NCBI GenBank assembly: GCA_023266795.1
Contig: JAHFPI010000107.1
Coordinates: 1-6,424, forward strand
Direction of reading: 5' to 3'
Source: Rhodospirillales bacterium
GTDB taxonomy: Bacteria > Pseudomonadota > Alphaproteobacteria > Micavibrionales > UBA2020
DNA: 6,424 bases
Shown here: piece after piece, positions 1 to 6,424 of the stretch
Layout: each line of letters starts with the position of its first letter
How positions within the stretch are numbered: the first letter of the stretch is position 1
Notes under the pieces: generated by a model
The model's database searches: none
Told to the model about the DNA's origin: nothing
What the model saw: only the letters and a program-made list of their open reading frames with translations
Translations under genes and position numbers: made by a program

Positions 1-51
1 CTGCAAAGAAGGCTCGGTATTGAACACATTTTTCAGTTTGCGGAGATTCAT
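1..51 (-). CDS. N-terminus of an unidentified protein, cut by the left window edge
   Basis: The minus strand reads ATG at 51-49 and stays open to the edge, giving MNLRKLKNVFNTEPSLQ. Seventeen residues are too few to name a family. Three things support a real gene: an AAAGG Shine-Dalgarno-like stretch at 61-65, 9 nt before the ATG; a good TTGACA/TATTGT promoter at 87-115, which would give a leader of about 29 nt; and the same orientation as the ankyrin gene behind it. The F-N-T-x-P pattern at residues 10-14 resembles FNTP at residues 12-15 of the ankyrin protein, and the underlying DNA shares TTCAATAC. It may therefore be a tandem ankyrin paralogue, but that is inference from a few residues. 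The frame is also open upstream of the ATG, with a TTG in frame further back, so the start is likely but not proven. Confidence 0.55.
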   Translation of the reverse strand, partial: MNLRKLKNVFNTEPSLQ

Positions 52-86
52 GCCGCCGTGCCTTTGTGCTGTATTTATTTTACTGC

Positions 87-115
87 ACAATAATTGCTAT
101 TGAGCGTTATGTCAA
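87..115 (-). promoter_or_regulatory. Sigma70-type promoter for the gene starting at 51
   Basis: Read on the minus strand: a perfect -35 TTGACA (115-110), a 17-nt spacer and TATTGT (92-87; 4 of 6 to TATAAT). Transcription would start near 80, about 29 nt before the ATG at 51. The -35 box lies in a 25-bp block repeated in front of the ankyrin gene. Assigned from sequence match and position only. Confidence 0.55.
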
Positions 116-131
116 TGAATACATGCCGTTA
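107..131 (-). repeat. 25-bp promoter-associated direct repeat, copy 1
   Basis: This block matches 907-931 at 22 of 25 positions, in the same orientation and exactly 800 bp away. On the minus strand it begins TAACGGCATGTA, continues TTCATTGACATAA, and contains the TTGACA -35 box of the leftmost gene. It starts 18 nt from the stop codon of the ankyrin gene, so the ankyrin gene sits between the two copies. It could be a shared regulator-binding site plus -35, or the remains of a tandem duplication. Confidence 0.75.
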
Positions 132-146
132 ATATTGCTGATATTT

Positions 147-857
147 TCAGGGTTTGCGCGGAGCGCCGATAAGATGGGGAACGGGCATGGAGCGCCGCAG
201 CCCTTTGGAACAATCGGTATCATCCAAAAAGCGTTTCTCAAGCAGCGCCGCTACTTCGGGTTTATCAAAATTTTGAGCATAAGCCGCAGCCGTATAGCCA
301 TCGTTGCTTTTCACGCCGGGTACGGCCCCCTTCTCCAGCAGAAACCCTACCGTAGCCGTGTGCCCGTTCTGCGCTGCCCACGTGAGAGCTGTCCTGCCGT
401 TATTCGCTGTTTCATCAATAACAGCCCCTTTTGCCAGCAGAAACTCTACCGTATCCGTCTTTCCTTCCGCCGCTGCAAAGGTCAGCGCAGTCCTGCCAAC
501 CCTGCTTTTCTCGTCAACGACAACGCCCTTTTCCAGTAAAAGCTCTATGACGTCGTTGTGGCCGCCCTTCGCCGCAAATATCAGAACCGTCCAGCCCTCA
601 TGGTTTTTCTGGCTGATGTCGGCGCCTCGATCCAGCAGCGTCTCTACCATATCTTTATGACCGCGCCCCGCCGCACGCATTAACGGCGTGTTGCCGTAGC
701 GATCTCTTTTGTCGAGGATAGCATCGCCGTATAGGCGCAGGAATTTTGAGAAAAGCGCATTATCGCCATCGCCGATGGCCTTTAAAAAAGCATCCTGATC
801 CCTCGGAGGAACCGGTGTATTGAATGAGCTACGTAATCCGCTTGCACCCACGGCCAT
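147..857 (-). CDS. Ankyrin-repeat protein, 236 residues
   Basis: A soluble protein built almost entirely of ankyrin repeats, which are protein-protein binding modules; the partner is unknown. After a short N-terminal stretch and a degenerate capping repeat (about residues 22-53), four clear 33-residue repeats follow at about 54-86, 87-119, 120-152 and 153-185. They show the G-x-T-x-L/A-x-x-A-A pattern (GNTPLMRAA, GWTVLIFAA, GRTALTFAA, GRTALTWAA) and LL-x-x-GA turns. A worn final repeat spans about 187-210 (DGYTAAAYA), before a basic, proline-containing tail. I see no signal peptide or membrane segment, so it is probably cytoplasmic. The ATG at 857 follows an A-rich AAAAAAGG stretch (862-869) by 4 nt and sits about 22 nt from the predicted transcription start, so the start is well supported. 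It is divergent from hemB. Ankyrin proteins occur in free-living and host-associated Alphaproteobacteria, so its presence alone does not imply an effector. Confidence 0.9.
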   Translation of the reverse strand: MAVGASGLRSSFNTPVPPRDQDAFLKAIGDGDNALFSKFLRLYGDAILDKRDRYGNTPLMRAAGRGHKDMVETLLDRGADISQKNHEGWTVLIFAAKGGHNDVIELLLEKGVVVDEKSRVGRTALTFAAAEGKTDTVEFLLAKGAVIDETANNGRTALTWAAQNGHTATVGFLLEKGAVPGVKSNDGYTAAAYAQNFDKPEVAALLEKRFLDDTDCSKGLRRSMPVPHLIGAPRKP

Positions 858-885
858 TAAACCTTTTTTGTATTTAAACTACCTC

Positions 886-915
886 ATTGTAGCAGTTAAT
901 GTAATATTATGTCAA
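886..915 (-). promoter_or_regulatory. Strong sigma70-type promoter of the ankyrin gene
   Basis: On the minus strand, a perfect TTGACA (915-910), an 18-nt spacer and TACAAT (891-886; 5 of 6 to consensus). The expected start point is near 879, which leaves a leader of about 22 nt carrying the AAAAAAGG ribosome-binding stretch. This is the best promoter match in the window. Its -35 lies in the 25-bp repeat at 907-931. Confidence 0.7.
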
Positions 916-931
916 TTAATACTTGTCGTTA
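907..931 (-). repeat. 25-bp promoter-associated direct repeat, copy 2
   Basis: Partner of the block at 107-131; only three positions differ (917, 923 and 926). On the minus strand it starts TAACGACAAGTA, continues TTAATTGACATAA, and includes the -35 box of the ankyrin promoter. The region between -35 and -10 is not conserved between copies (18 versus 17 nt), so conservation covers the -35 box and the DNA upstream of it. That is where an activator, or a repressor competing with RNA polymerase, would bind. Confidence 0.75.
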
Positions 932-965
932 TATTTCAATATGTTACGTAAAAAACGAAAAGTAG

Positions 966-2051
<1,086 letters not shown>

Positions 2052-2055
2052 GAAA

Positions 2056-2373
2056 TCAATCCGTCTCCCAGATAATCATTTTGTTGAGCGGATTTTCGGC
2101 GCAGATCCGGTCGATGACATCGCGCGTCACTATCGCTTCCGTGGACAAGAAGATCACCGGCTTGGCGGGGTCTTTCATCGCCTGCCGCAGCTCCATCGGA
2201 TTCCGTGCCTGCAGCATATCCGGCGACTTGCGGATGATGTCGGCCTGCCAGCTTTTGGCAGGCAGGCGGCAGATCGTGCTGCCGTGCTCCACGCCGTGCT
2301 GCGCCGTATCACCCGCCTTTTGCAGGGCTAGATTTTCCAGTATCCGGTTAATATCTTTTGCATTCGCTTTCAT
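2056..2373 (-). CDS. Small protein of unknown function, 105 residues, last visible gene of the AAA+/VWA operon
   Basis: I do not recognise a family. It is probably a real gene: an ideal AAAGGAG Shine-Dalgarno (2381-2387) sits 7 nt before the ATG at 2373, and it follows the AAA+ ATPase stop codon by 15 nt on the same strand. The protein is soluble, with a likely N-terminal helix (about 5-20), a middle part containing C35 and W42, and a C-terminal half that looks alpha/beta: a hydrophobic strand KPVIFLS (71-77), a helix through about residue 92, and a final strand KMIIWETD ending the protein. No signal peptide or membrane segment is evident. Its stop lies 4 bp from the hemB stop on the other strand. 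By position it may be an accessory or substrate factor of the ATPase, or a short Rossmann-like or response-regulator-like fold; neither can be shown here. Confidence 0.75.
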   Translation of the reverse strand: MKANAKDINRILENLALQKAGDTAQHGVEHGSTICRLPAKSWQADIIRKSPDMLQARNPMELRQAMKDPAKPVIFLSTEAIVTRDVIDRICAENPLNKMIIWETD

Positions 2374-2380
2374 GGCATTT

Positions 2381-2387
2381 CTCCTTT
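2381..2387 (-). promoter_or_regulatory. Strong ribosome binding site of the 105-residue gene
   Basis: AAAGGAG, spaced 7 nt from the ATG at 2373. It begins immediately after a double stop (TAA TAA, 2391-2386) that ends the ATPase gene and overlaps the second TAA, so termination on the ATPase and initiation on the small gene are close enough for coupled translation. This is the strongest Shine-Dalgarno in the window and supports the small gene as genuine. Confidence 0.8.
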
Positions 2388-2388
2388 A

Positions 2389-5007
2389 TTACATGCCGAC
2401 TTTCGGTGACTTGACAAAGCGCGTATACACTACCGGCGCATCATCCGCATCGACAATGATACTGCCCAGCGTGGTGCCCTCGATGATAACGTCCCCTTTG
2501 ACGTACTTTTCCGGGAACGCGCTGACGCGTCCGAAAGCGTTGATAAGGCTTTCGGTCACATCGTTGCTGGTGCCCTTCGGGATCGAGCCGTTTTTCTGCC
2601 TGCCGCGCGTACCCTCCGTCAGGAACTCGTCGATTTTCTCGCCGGTCTTTTCATCCGACTTGATCAGGTAGCTCACGCCGTTCCGCCGCAGGACAGAATC
2701 CAGCTGAACGGAAATTTTCTCGGGCCCGATAACCAGCGTCTGCCCGGCTTCCTTATCCTCTAGGATATAAAGATAGACCGGATCGCCTGCCGTATTGACT
2801 GCGGAAGCGATGCCGAGATTAAACCCGTTGCCGGACTTGCCCATCAGCATGTTGTAGATTTCCATTTCCGCCGTATCCGCCTCATCCGGCAGCGGTTCGC
2901 CGCTCCGCTCCAGCATCTCCATCAGGTCATTCGGCCATATATTCCCGCGATTTTGCTCGGCATAATCGGGAATGGCCATCGCCGCCAGTACGGAACGGAA
3001 ATCCACGCCTTCCCGCGCCGGACCATCTAACTCCGTATAGCTGGAGATAGCCTCCGCCGCGATAATCGGCTGCGCCTTGACCAGATTGAGATCATCATTC
3101 GGAACAATGAACTGCTTGGTTGTCGTCTCTTTTGCCTCCCTGAGGGACTGCATCGCCCTGCCCAGATTCTCCAACGGCACAATCTGGTCATCCGACGCCG
3201 TCAGGTCGGCATATCTGGAGCGCAGCGCCATCATTACCACGCCCTGCATCGCCCTGAGTTCGTCCGTACCGCCCATATCCCTGAGCTCGTCGTACTTCAT
3301 CAGGTCCGACAGGGGTTTCACGGCATCGCTCGGACGCGCCTCCTGATAAACTTCCGGCATAATCCCGTTCGCCTTGCATTCGTCAATCAGCGCCGCGCGG
3401 GTCAAAGGCATATCCTTGGTCACATTGATGATATCCTCGATCATCGCCGCCGCCAGATTGGCGCCAAAATGATGCCACCCCGCTTCCGGCACACCCATGC
3501 CGGAAAGATGCGCCGGATCAAGCGCTCCCTGAATATTCGGTGTCAGCCCTTTTGACTCGCGGGCCTCGGGCGCGCCTTCCACCGCTTTGTTGTGATCGGC
3601 GATGATTTTGCGGAAACTCACGCCAATCTGCTTGGCGCTCGCATCGCTATTAATCTCGTCGCTCAAATCTTTATAGGCATCCTCTTCGAAAAGTTTTGAT
3701 TCCGGATTGCCCAGCTGATAGCGGAAATTCTGCTGGGTTGCCACCTGTCTGACCGCCAGAAGCGTATCCGGCCAGTTTTGCAGGAAATAAATTTCCTTGT
3801 TGGGAATCGCGGCAATCTCCTGATTGCTCAGACCCATTTTGCGCAGATCCAGCAGGAACTGCGTGAATTCCTCCGGCTTGTCGGTCGCAAAATCCTGAAA
3901 GATGCTATAGAGTGTGACCAGCGGCAGTCCCGTCCAGACCTGTGAAATACGGTGTTCCCAGTCGCGGATCGTCGGGTTGCCGACGTACATCGGGTTGAGC
4001 CTTGTCATCATCGATTCCGACAGCTCCTGCGTCGTATCGCCGTCCTTGCCTTCGTTACCGGCGACACCGACAATGAACCCCGGTTTCATGTCGGCGCGGG
4101 TGACCGTGATGGCTTTCATCGTGTCGTCACCGGCAGACTGCGACATCGGGTTATAAATGGTGACGGAATCCTCCTCCCCGTTGAGGAATTGCAGAGCCGT
4201 CTGCCACGAGTCCAGCGTGCCCCTTTTGGATTTGTTGAATTCATCCAGAAACAGCGGACGCCCGCTCCACAGCGCCTCGAAAAACTCGCCCGGCACCGTC
4301 TTGATCCCGAAAGAGTTGTTGAGATGCGTGATATTCTCCCGGTCATAGACGGTATTCATGACCTTGGCGGCTCTTTCGAAAGCAGCGCCGCGATCCTCGT
4401 CTTTCCCGGGAGCGCCAACCCTGTCCCAATCAATGACGCTCTTGCCGTCCTTGCTCACCACGGAATCAGGGAACTCCTTGTTCAAATAATCAATTGTCGC
4501 CTGCGATATTTTGCCCTCGGCCAGACGCTGGTCCAGCACTTCCTTGACGCCCGCGCCGTAATCAATCACGGTACGGAAGAAAATCTCGCGCATGTTCATG
4601 CCGCCGCAATCCACCTGAATGGCGCCCTGCGGGTGGACGATGCTGGAAACCGATTTGAACAGGAAGGACTTGCCAAAAGCCGGATCGCCGAACACCGTAA
4701 AAATGCGGTTTCTGCTGGTCGGCGCCTGCTTGGCCAGCAGGTCGCGCAGCATCAGCAACATCGAGGGAATCGGCATTTCGCGGAACAGCTTGCCCTGCAC
4801 TTCCTCCAGCGGCCTTTCCGTGTAGACTTTCATCGCATTGGCAAGCGAGTCGATGACGCCGATCTTCTGCTCCATCCGGCCATCCGCACCCGCCGCATAC
4901 ATCACCATGGGATACGGCATGCCCTCGATGCCAATCGGCTTTGTCAGCTTCTGGATGTCTTCCGCTGTCAGGTCAACGATCTTGGTATCCATTATTTTTG
5001 TCATCAT
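2389..5007 (-). CDS. Large MoxR/CobS-like AAA+ ATPase, 872 residues
   Basis: An ATP-driven remodelling enzyme of the AAA+ class, cytoplasmic, probably acting as a ring with the VWA protein encoded just upstream. The AAA+ core spans about residues 95-345: Walker A GDPAFGKS (107-114), Walker B LFLDEFNK (252-259), a sensor-1 asparagine in VGVAGNEG (Asn318), and a likely arginine finger in ESMMTRL (Arg336). These placements match MoxR-type ATPases. Two things are unusual. About 140 residues separate Walker A from Walker B, far more than in ordinary MoxR proteins. About 530 residues follow the core, against a short lid domain in the family, which usually totals 300-400 residues; I recognise no domain in the extension. 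Tandem ATG codons open the gene; GGAG at 5012-5015 lies 4 nt from the first and 7 nt from the second, so translation may start at 5004. CobS is a relative by motif, but the size and missing cobalamin genes argue against that role. Confidence 0.92.
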   Translation of the reverse strand: MMTKIMDTKIVDLTAEDIQKLTKPIGIEGMPYPMVMYAAGADGRMEQKIGVIDSLANAMKVYTERPLEEVQGKLFREMPIPSMLLMLRDLLAKQAPTSRNRIFTVFGDPAFGKSFLFKSVSSIVHPQGAIQVDCGGMNMREIFFRTVIDYGAGVKEVLDQRLAEGKISQATIDYLNKEFPDSVVSKDGKSVIDWDRVGAPGKDEDRGAAFERAAKVMNTVYDRENITHLNNSFGIKTVPGEFFEALWSGRPLFLDEFNKSKRGTLDSWQTALQFLNGEEDSVTIYNPMSQSAGDDTMKAITVTRADMKPGFIVGVAGNEGKDGDTTQELSESMMTRLNPMYVGNPTIRDWEHRISQVWTGLPLVTLYSIFQDFATDKPEEFTQFLLDLRKMGLSNQEIAAIPNKEIYFLQNWPDTLLAVRQVATQQNFRYQLGNPESKLFEEDAYKDLSDEINSDASAKQIGVSFRKIIADHNKAVEGAPEARESKGLTPNIQGALDPAHLSGMGVPEAGWHHFGANLAAAMIEDIINVTKDMPLTRAALIDECKANGIMPEVYQEARPSDAVKPLSDLMKYDELRDMGGTDELRAMQGVVMMALRSRYADLTASDDQIVPLENLGRAMQSLREAKETTTKQFIVPNDDLNLVKAQPIIAAEAISSYTELDGPAREGVDFRSVLAAMAIPDYAEQNRGNIWPNDLMEMLERSGEPLPDEADTAEMEIYNMLMGKSGNGFNLGIASAVNTAGDPVYLYILEDKEAGQTLVIGPEKISVQLDSVLRRNGVSYLIKSDEKTGEKIDEFLTEGTRGRQKNGSIPKGTSNDVTESLINAFGRVSAFPEKYVKGDVIIEGTTLGSIIVDADDAPVVYTRFVKSPKVGM

Positions 5008-5027
5008 CGTTCTCCACTGCTACAAAG

Positions 5028-6424
5028 TTATAATTTCATCTTGTCGTAAAGGCTTTTAAGGCGTTTCCGCTTGTTGCTGTCCGGTTCTGTCTTGACTTCG
5101 ATGCCCCTGACCCGCCGCAGCATCGTGCGCGCCAGTTCCCTGGGAATTTCATTCGCGTCATACCCGCGCATCTGCCCGACCATTTTGGAATGGGTGGACT
5201 CGATTACGCCCTCCACCACTTTTTCCATTTCGGTCTGCCGCGACCCTTCGTTCTGCGGGCGCAGCACCGCCACATCCACCGTCAGGTTCCTGCCGTTGCG
5301 CGCCATCGTCTCAAGGGCTTTGCTGGCCGCCTCGGCATCGGCAATGTCGCCGTCAGAGTAAACTTGCACATGGGAGCTGCCGCTGATCGTGCCGTGCTTG
5401 TTGTGATGCACCGACATCTCGTAAACTGATTTCTCCAGCCCCGGCGCGAGACTGGTGCCGCTGCCCGTGCCGTTACGCAAGGTTTCCAGCAATTCACCGA
5501 CTTTTTTGAGGTCTGAGTCAGGGCGCGCGATCACCAGCGGGTCGTTGTCACCCCACATCATGATATAAGCGTCAATATCCGCCTTGCGGCAGGCCATGTA
5601 CATGATTACCGCGCTTTGCAGTGCCGCCTCCATCGCCGTCGTGCCGTTGGTCAGGCGCAGGTACGGCATGCTTCCGGAGCCGTCGATCATCTGGAAGAAC
5701 TCGATCGTGCTCTCGTTGACGTGCGCCGCATCTTCCTGAAACTTCTTGAAATCGTCACCGCGCAGCGGCGCCCGCGTCACCTGCTTGTATTTTGTCTCCA
5801 GAATCTTGTCCCTGTCCAGACGCCCCTGAATGTCGCCGTCCTCCGTCATATAATCGAGGCTTTTTGACTGCTTCATCACTAGCTTTTTCTGCGCATCGCG
5901 GATCTGCTTGAGCGCTTCGGCAACGGAATTGATGATCGGGCTTAGCTCAAGCACGCGGCGGTTGAAATCCTTCCAGTCCCCTTTGGCCAGCTTCGACAGG
6001 TCAAGGTCGCGGCTCACGCCGCCCTGCATGGACAGCGCCGCATCTCCCGGCTTGTCCATTTCTTTCATCGCCTGCTTCATCGCCTCTTTCTGCTCAGGCG
6101 TCATGTCGTCGATAATTTCCTGCTGGCGCAGATCGCCGACTTTTTTCTCCGGCTGATTTTTGTCCGCCGACGGATCCTGATCCCAGCCCTTGCCGCCGGG
6201 CTTCTCCTTGCCTTCTCCTTCGCCGTCCTTGCCGTCCGGCTGTCCCTGATCTTTTTTCTTGTCTCCTGCGCCCTCGCCTTCGGCTGCGTTATCATTGCCC
6301 GCCTTGCGCTCTTCGCGGCGCTCGTCTTCCGGTGAGGCGTGCATGTTCTTGATTTTGTCTTTGAGGCTTTCGCTCAACGACTTCGGCTGGCTCTGGCCTC
6401 CCTGACCACTCTGGCCTTGTTGGC
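5028..6424 (-). CDS. VWA-domain protein, CobT/NorD-like, 5' end beyond the right edge
   Basis: Likely adaptor partner of the AAA+ ATPase encoded 20 nt downstream. The C-terminal half is a von Willebrand A domain with a complete MIDAS metal site: DGSGS encoded around 5679-5693, a TGSGTSL segment around 5445-5465 supplying the threonine, and SDGDIAD around 5337-5357 supplying the later aspartate. Before it lies a conserved-looking helical stretch with an EDGDIQGRLD motif, reminiscent of the segment preceding the VWA domain in CobT and NorD. The N-terminal part (about 6120-6424) is low complexity: lysine/glutamate/glycine-rich, preceded by the Gln/Gly-rich QQGQSGQGGQSQPKS. The frame stays open to the edge, so a TTG at 6377 is unlikely to be the true start. 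At least 465 residues are present. CobT likewise has a charged linker before its VWA domain, but no cobalamin gene is seen here. Confidence 0.9.
   Translation of the reverse strand, partial: QQGQSGQGGQSQPKSLSESLKDKIKNMHASPEDERREERKAGNDNAAEGEGAGDKKKDQGQPDGKDGEGEGKEKPGGKGWDQDPSADKNQPEKKVGDLRQQEIIDDMTPEQKEAMKQAMKEMDKPGDAALSMQGGVSRDLDLSKLAKGDWKDFNRRVLELSPIINSVAEALKQIRDAQKKLVMKQSKSLDYMTEDGDIQGRLDRDKILETKYKQVTRAPLRGDDFKKFQEDAAHVNESTIEFFQMIDGSGSMPYLRLTNGTTAMEAALQSAVIMYMACRKADIDAYIMMWGDNDPLVIARPDSDLKKVGELLETLRNGTGSGTSLAPGLEKSVYEMSVHHNKHGTISGSSHVQVYSDGDIADAEAASKALETMARNGRNLTVDVAVLRPQNEGSRQTEMEKVVEGVIESTHSKMVGQMRGYDANEIPRELARTMLRRVRGIEVKTEPDSNKRKRLKSLYDKMKL
6390..6416 (-). repeat. Degenerate 9-bp tandem repeat coding Gly-Gln-Ser/Gly
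   Basis: On the minus strand three 9-nt units follow each other: GGCCAGAGT, GGTCAGGGA, GGCCAGAGC. They encode GQS, GQG, GQS in frame with the VWA protein. The repeat may continue past the window edge. It is probably a flexible linker prone to length change by slippage. Confidence 0.6.

Noticed and set aside
131..146. AATAT/ATATT hairpin as a terminator of the ankyrin gene
   Set aside because: Five A-T pairs are too weak, and no T-run follows in the direction of transcription.
66..660. Two plus-strand open frames (66-539 and 304-660) opposite the ankyrin gene
   Set aside because: They are complements of the ankyrin repeats. Their apparent internal repetition reflects the 99-bp ankyrin period, not a real protein.
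107..931. The two 25-bp repeats as target-site duplications or ends of a mobile element carrying the ankyrin gene
   Set aside because: The copies are imperfect, each is positioned as a -35 region of a leftward gene, and there is no transposase, integrase or inverted terminal repeat between or beside them. A regulatory explanation fits better.
3952..5049. 365-codon open frame on the plus strand opposite the AAA+ gene
   Set aside because: It lies entirely antisense to a gene with intact AAA+ motifs. Its translation is rich in His and Arg in the way expected from the complement of such codons, and no start signal or family motif is visible.
6375..6377. TTG as the start codon of the VWA protein
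   Set aside because: The frame continues open to the window edge through a compositionally similar Gln/Gly-rich stretch, and no clear Shine-Dalgarno sits before the TTG, so the gene most likely starts outside the window.
2389..6424. Naming the pair cobS and cobT (aerobic cobaltochelatase)
   Set aside because: The motif relationship is real, but the ATPase is more than twice the usual CobS length, the gene order is reversed, and no cobN or other cobalamin gene is visible.

Overview
The window looks like a piece of a Gram-negative, probably alphaproteobacterial, chromosome. The evidence is a magnesium-type HemB, moderately GC-rich genes separated by short AT-rich gaps, TTGAC-type -35 boxes, and a MoxR/CobS-like ATPase paired with a CobT/NorD-like von Willebrand A (VWA) protein. 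The lineage is inferred from the feel of the proteins, not from a search, and should be treated as tentative. I see no tRNA, rRNA, CRISPR array, insertion sequence or integrase.

Left part (1-1001). Two genes read leftwards in tandem. The first 17 codons of a gene that runs off the left edge start at 51. Upstream of it lies a complete 236-residue ankyrin-repeat gene (857-147). Each has a recognisable sigma70-type promoter with a perfect TTGACA -35 box. The two promoters share a 25-bp block (22 of 25 identical, spaced exactly 800 bp apart) that covers the -35 box and the DNA just upstream of it. This suggests either co-regulation or an ancestral tandem duplication. A 144-bp AT-rich divergent intergenic region separates the ankyrin gene from hemB.

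Middle (1002-2051). hemB encodes porphobilinogen synthase on the plus strand, complete and with all expected catalytic residues. It has no visible ribosome binding site. It ends only 4 bp from the end of a convergent small gene.

Right part (2056-6424). A leftward operon, in transcription order: a VWA-domain protein with an intact MIDAS metal site (5' end cut off by the right edge), an unusually large 872-residue MoxR-like AAA+ ATPase, and a 105-residue protein of unknown function with a strong Shine-Dalgarno. The gaps are 20 and 15 nt. AAA+/VWA pairs of this kind act as ATP-driven chaperone or metal-insertion machines: the ATPase hexamer remodels a target and the VWA protein acts as the metal-dependent adaptor. 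The target here is unknown. No cobalamin, nitric oxide reductase, CO dehydrogenase or methanol dehydrogenase gene is visible. The long insertion between Walker A and Walker B, the roughly 500-residue C-terminal extension, the VWA-first gene order and the small third gene make this operon the best candidate for an undescribed system in the window.
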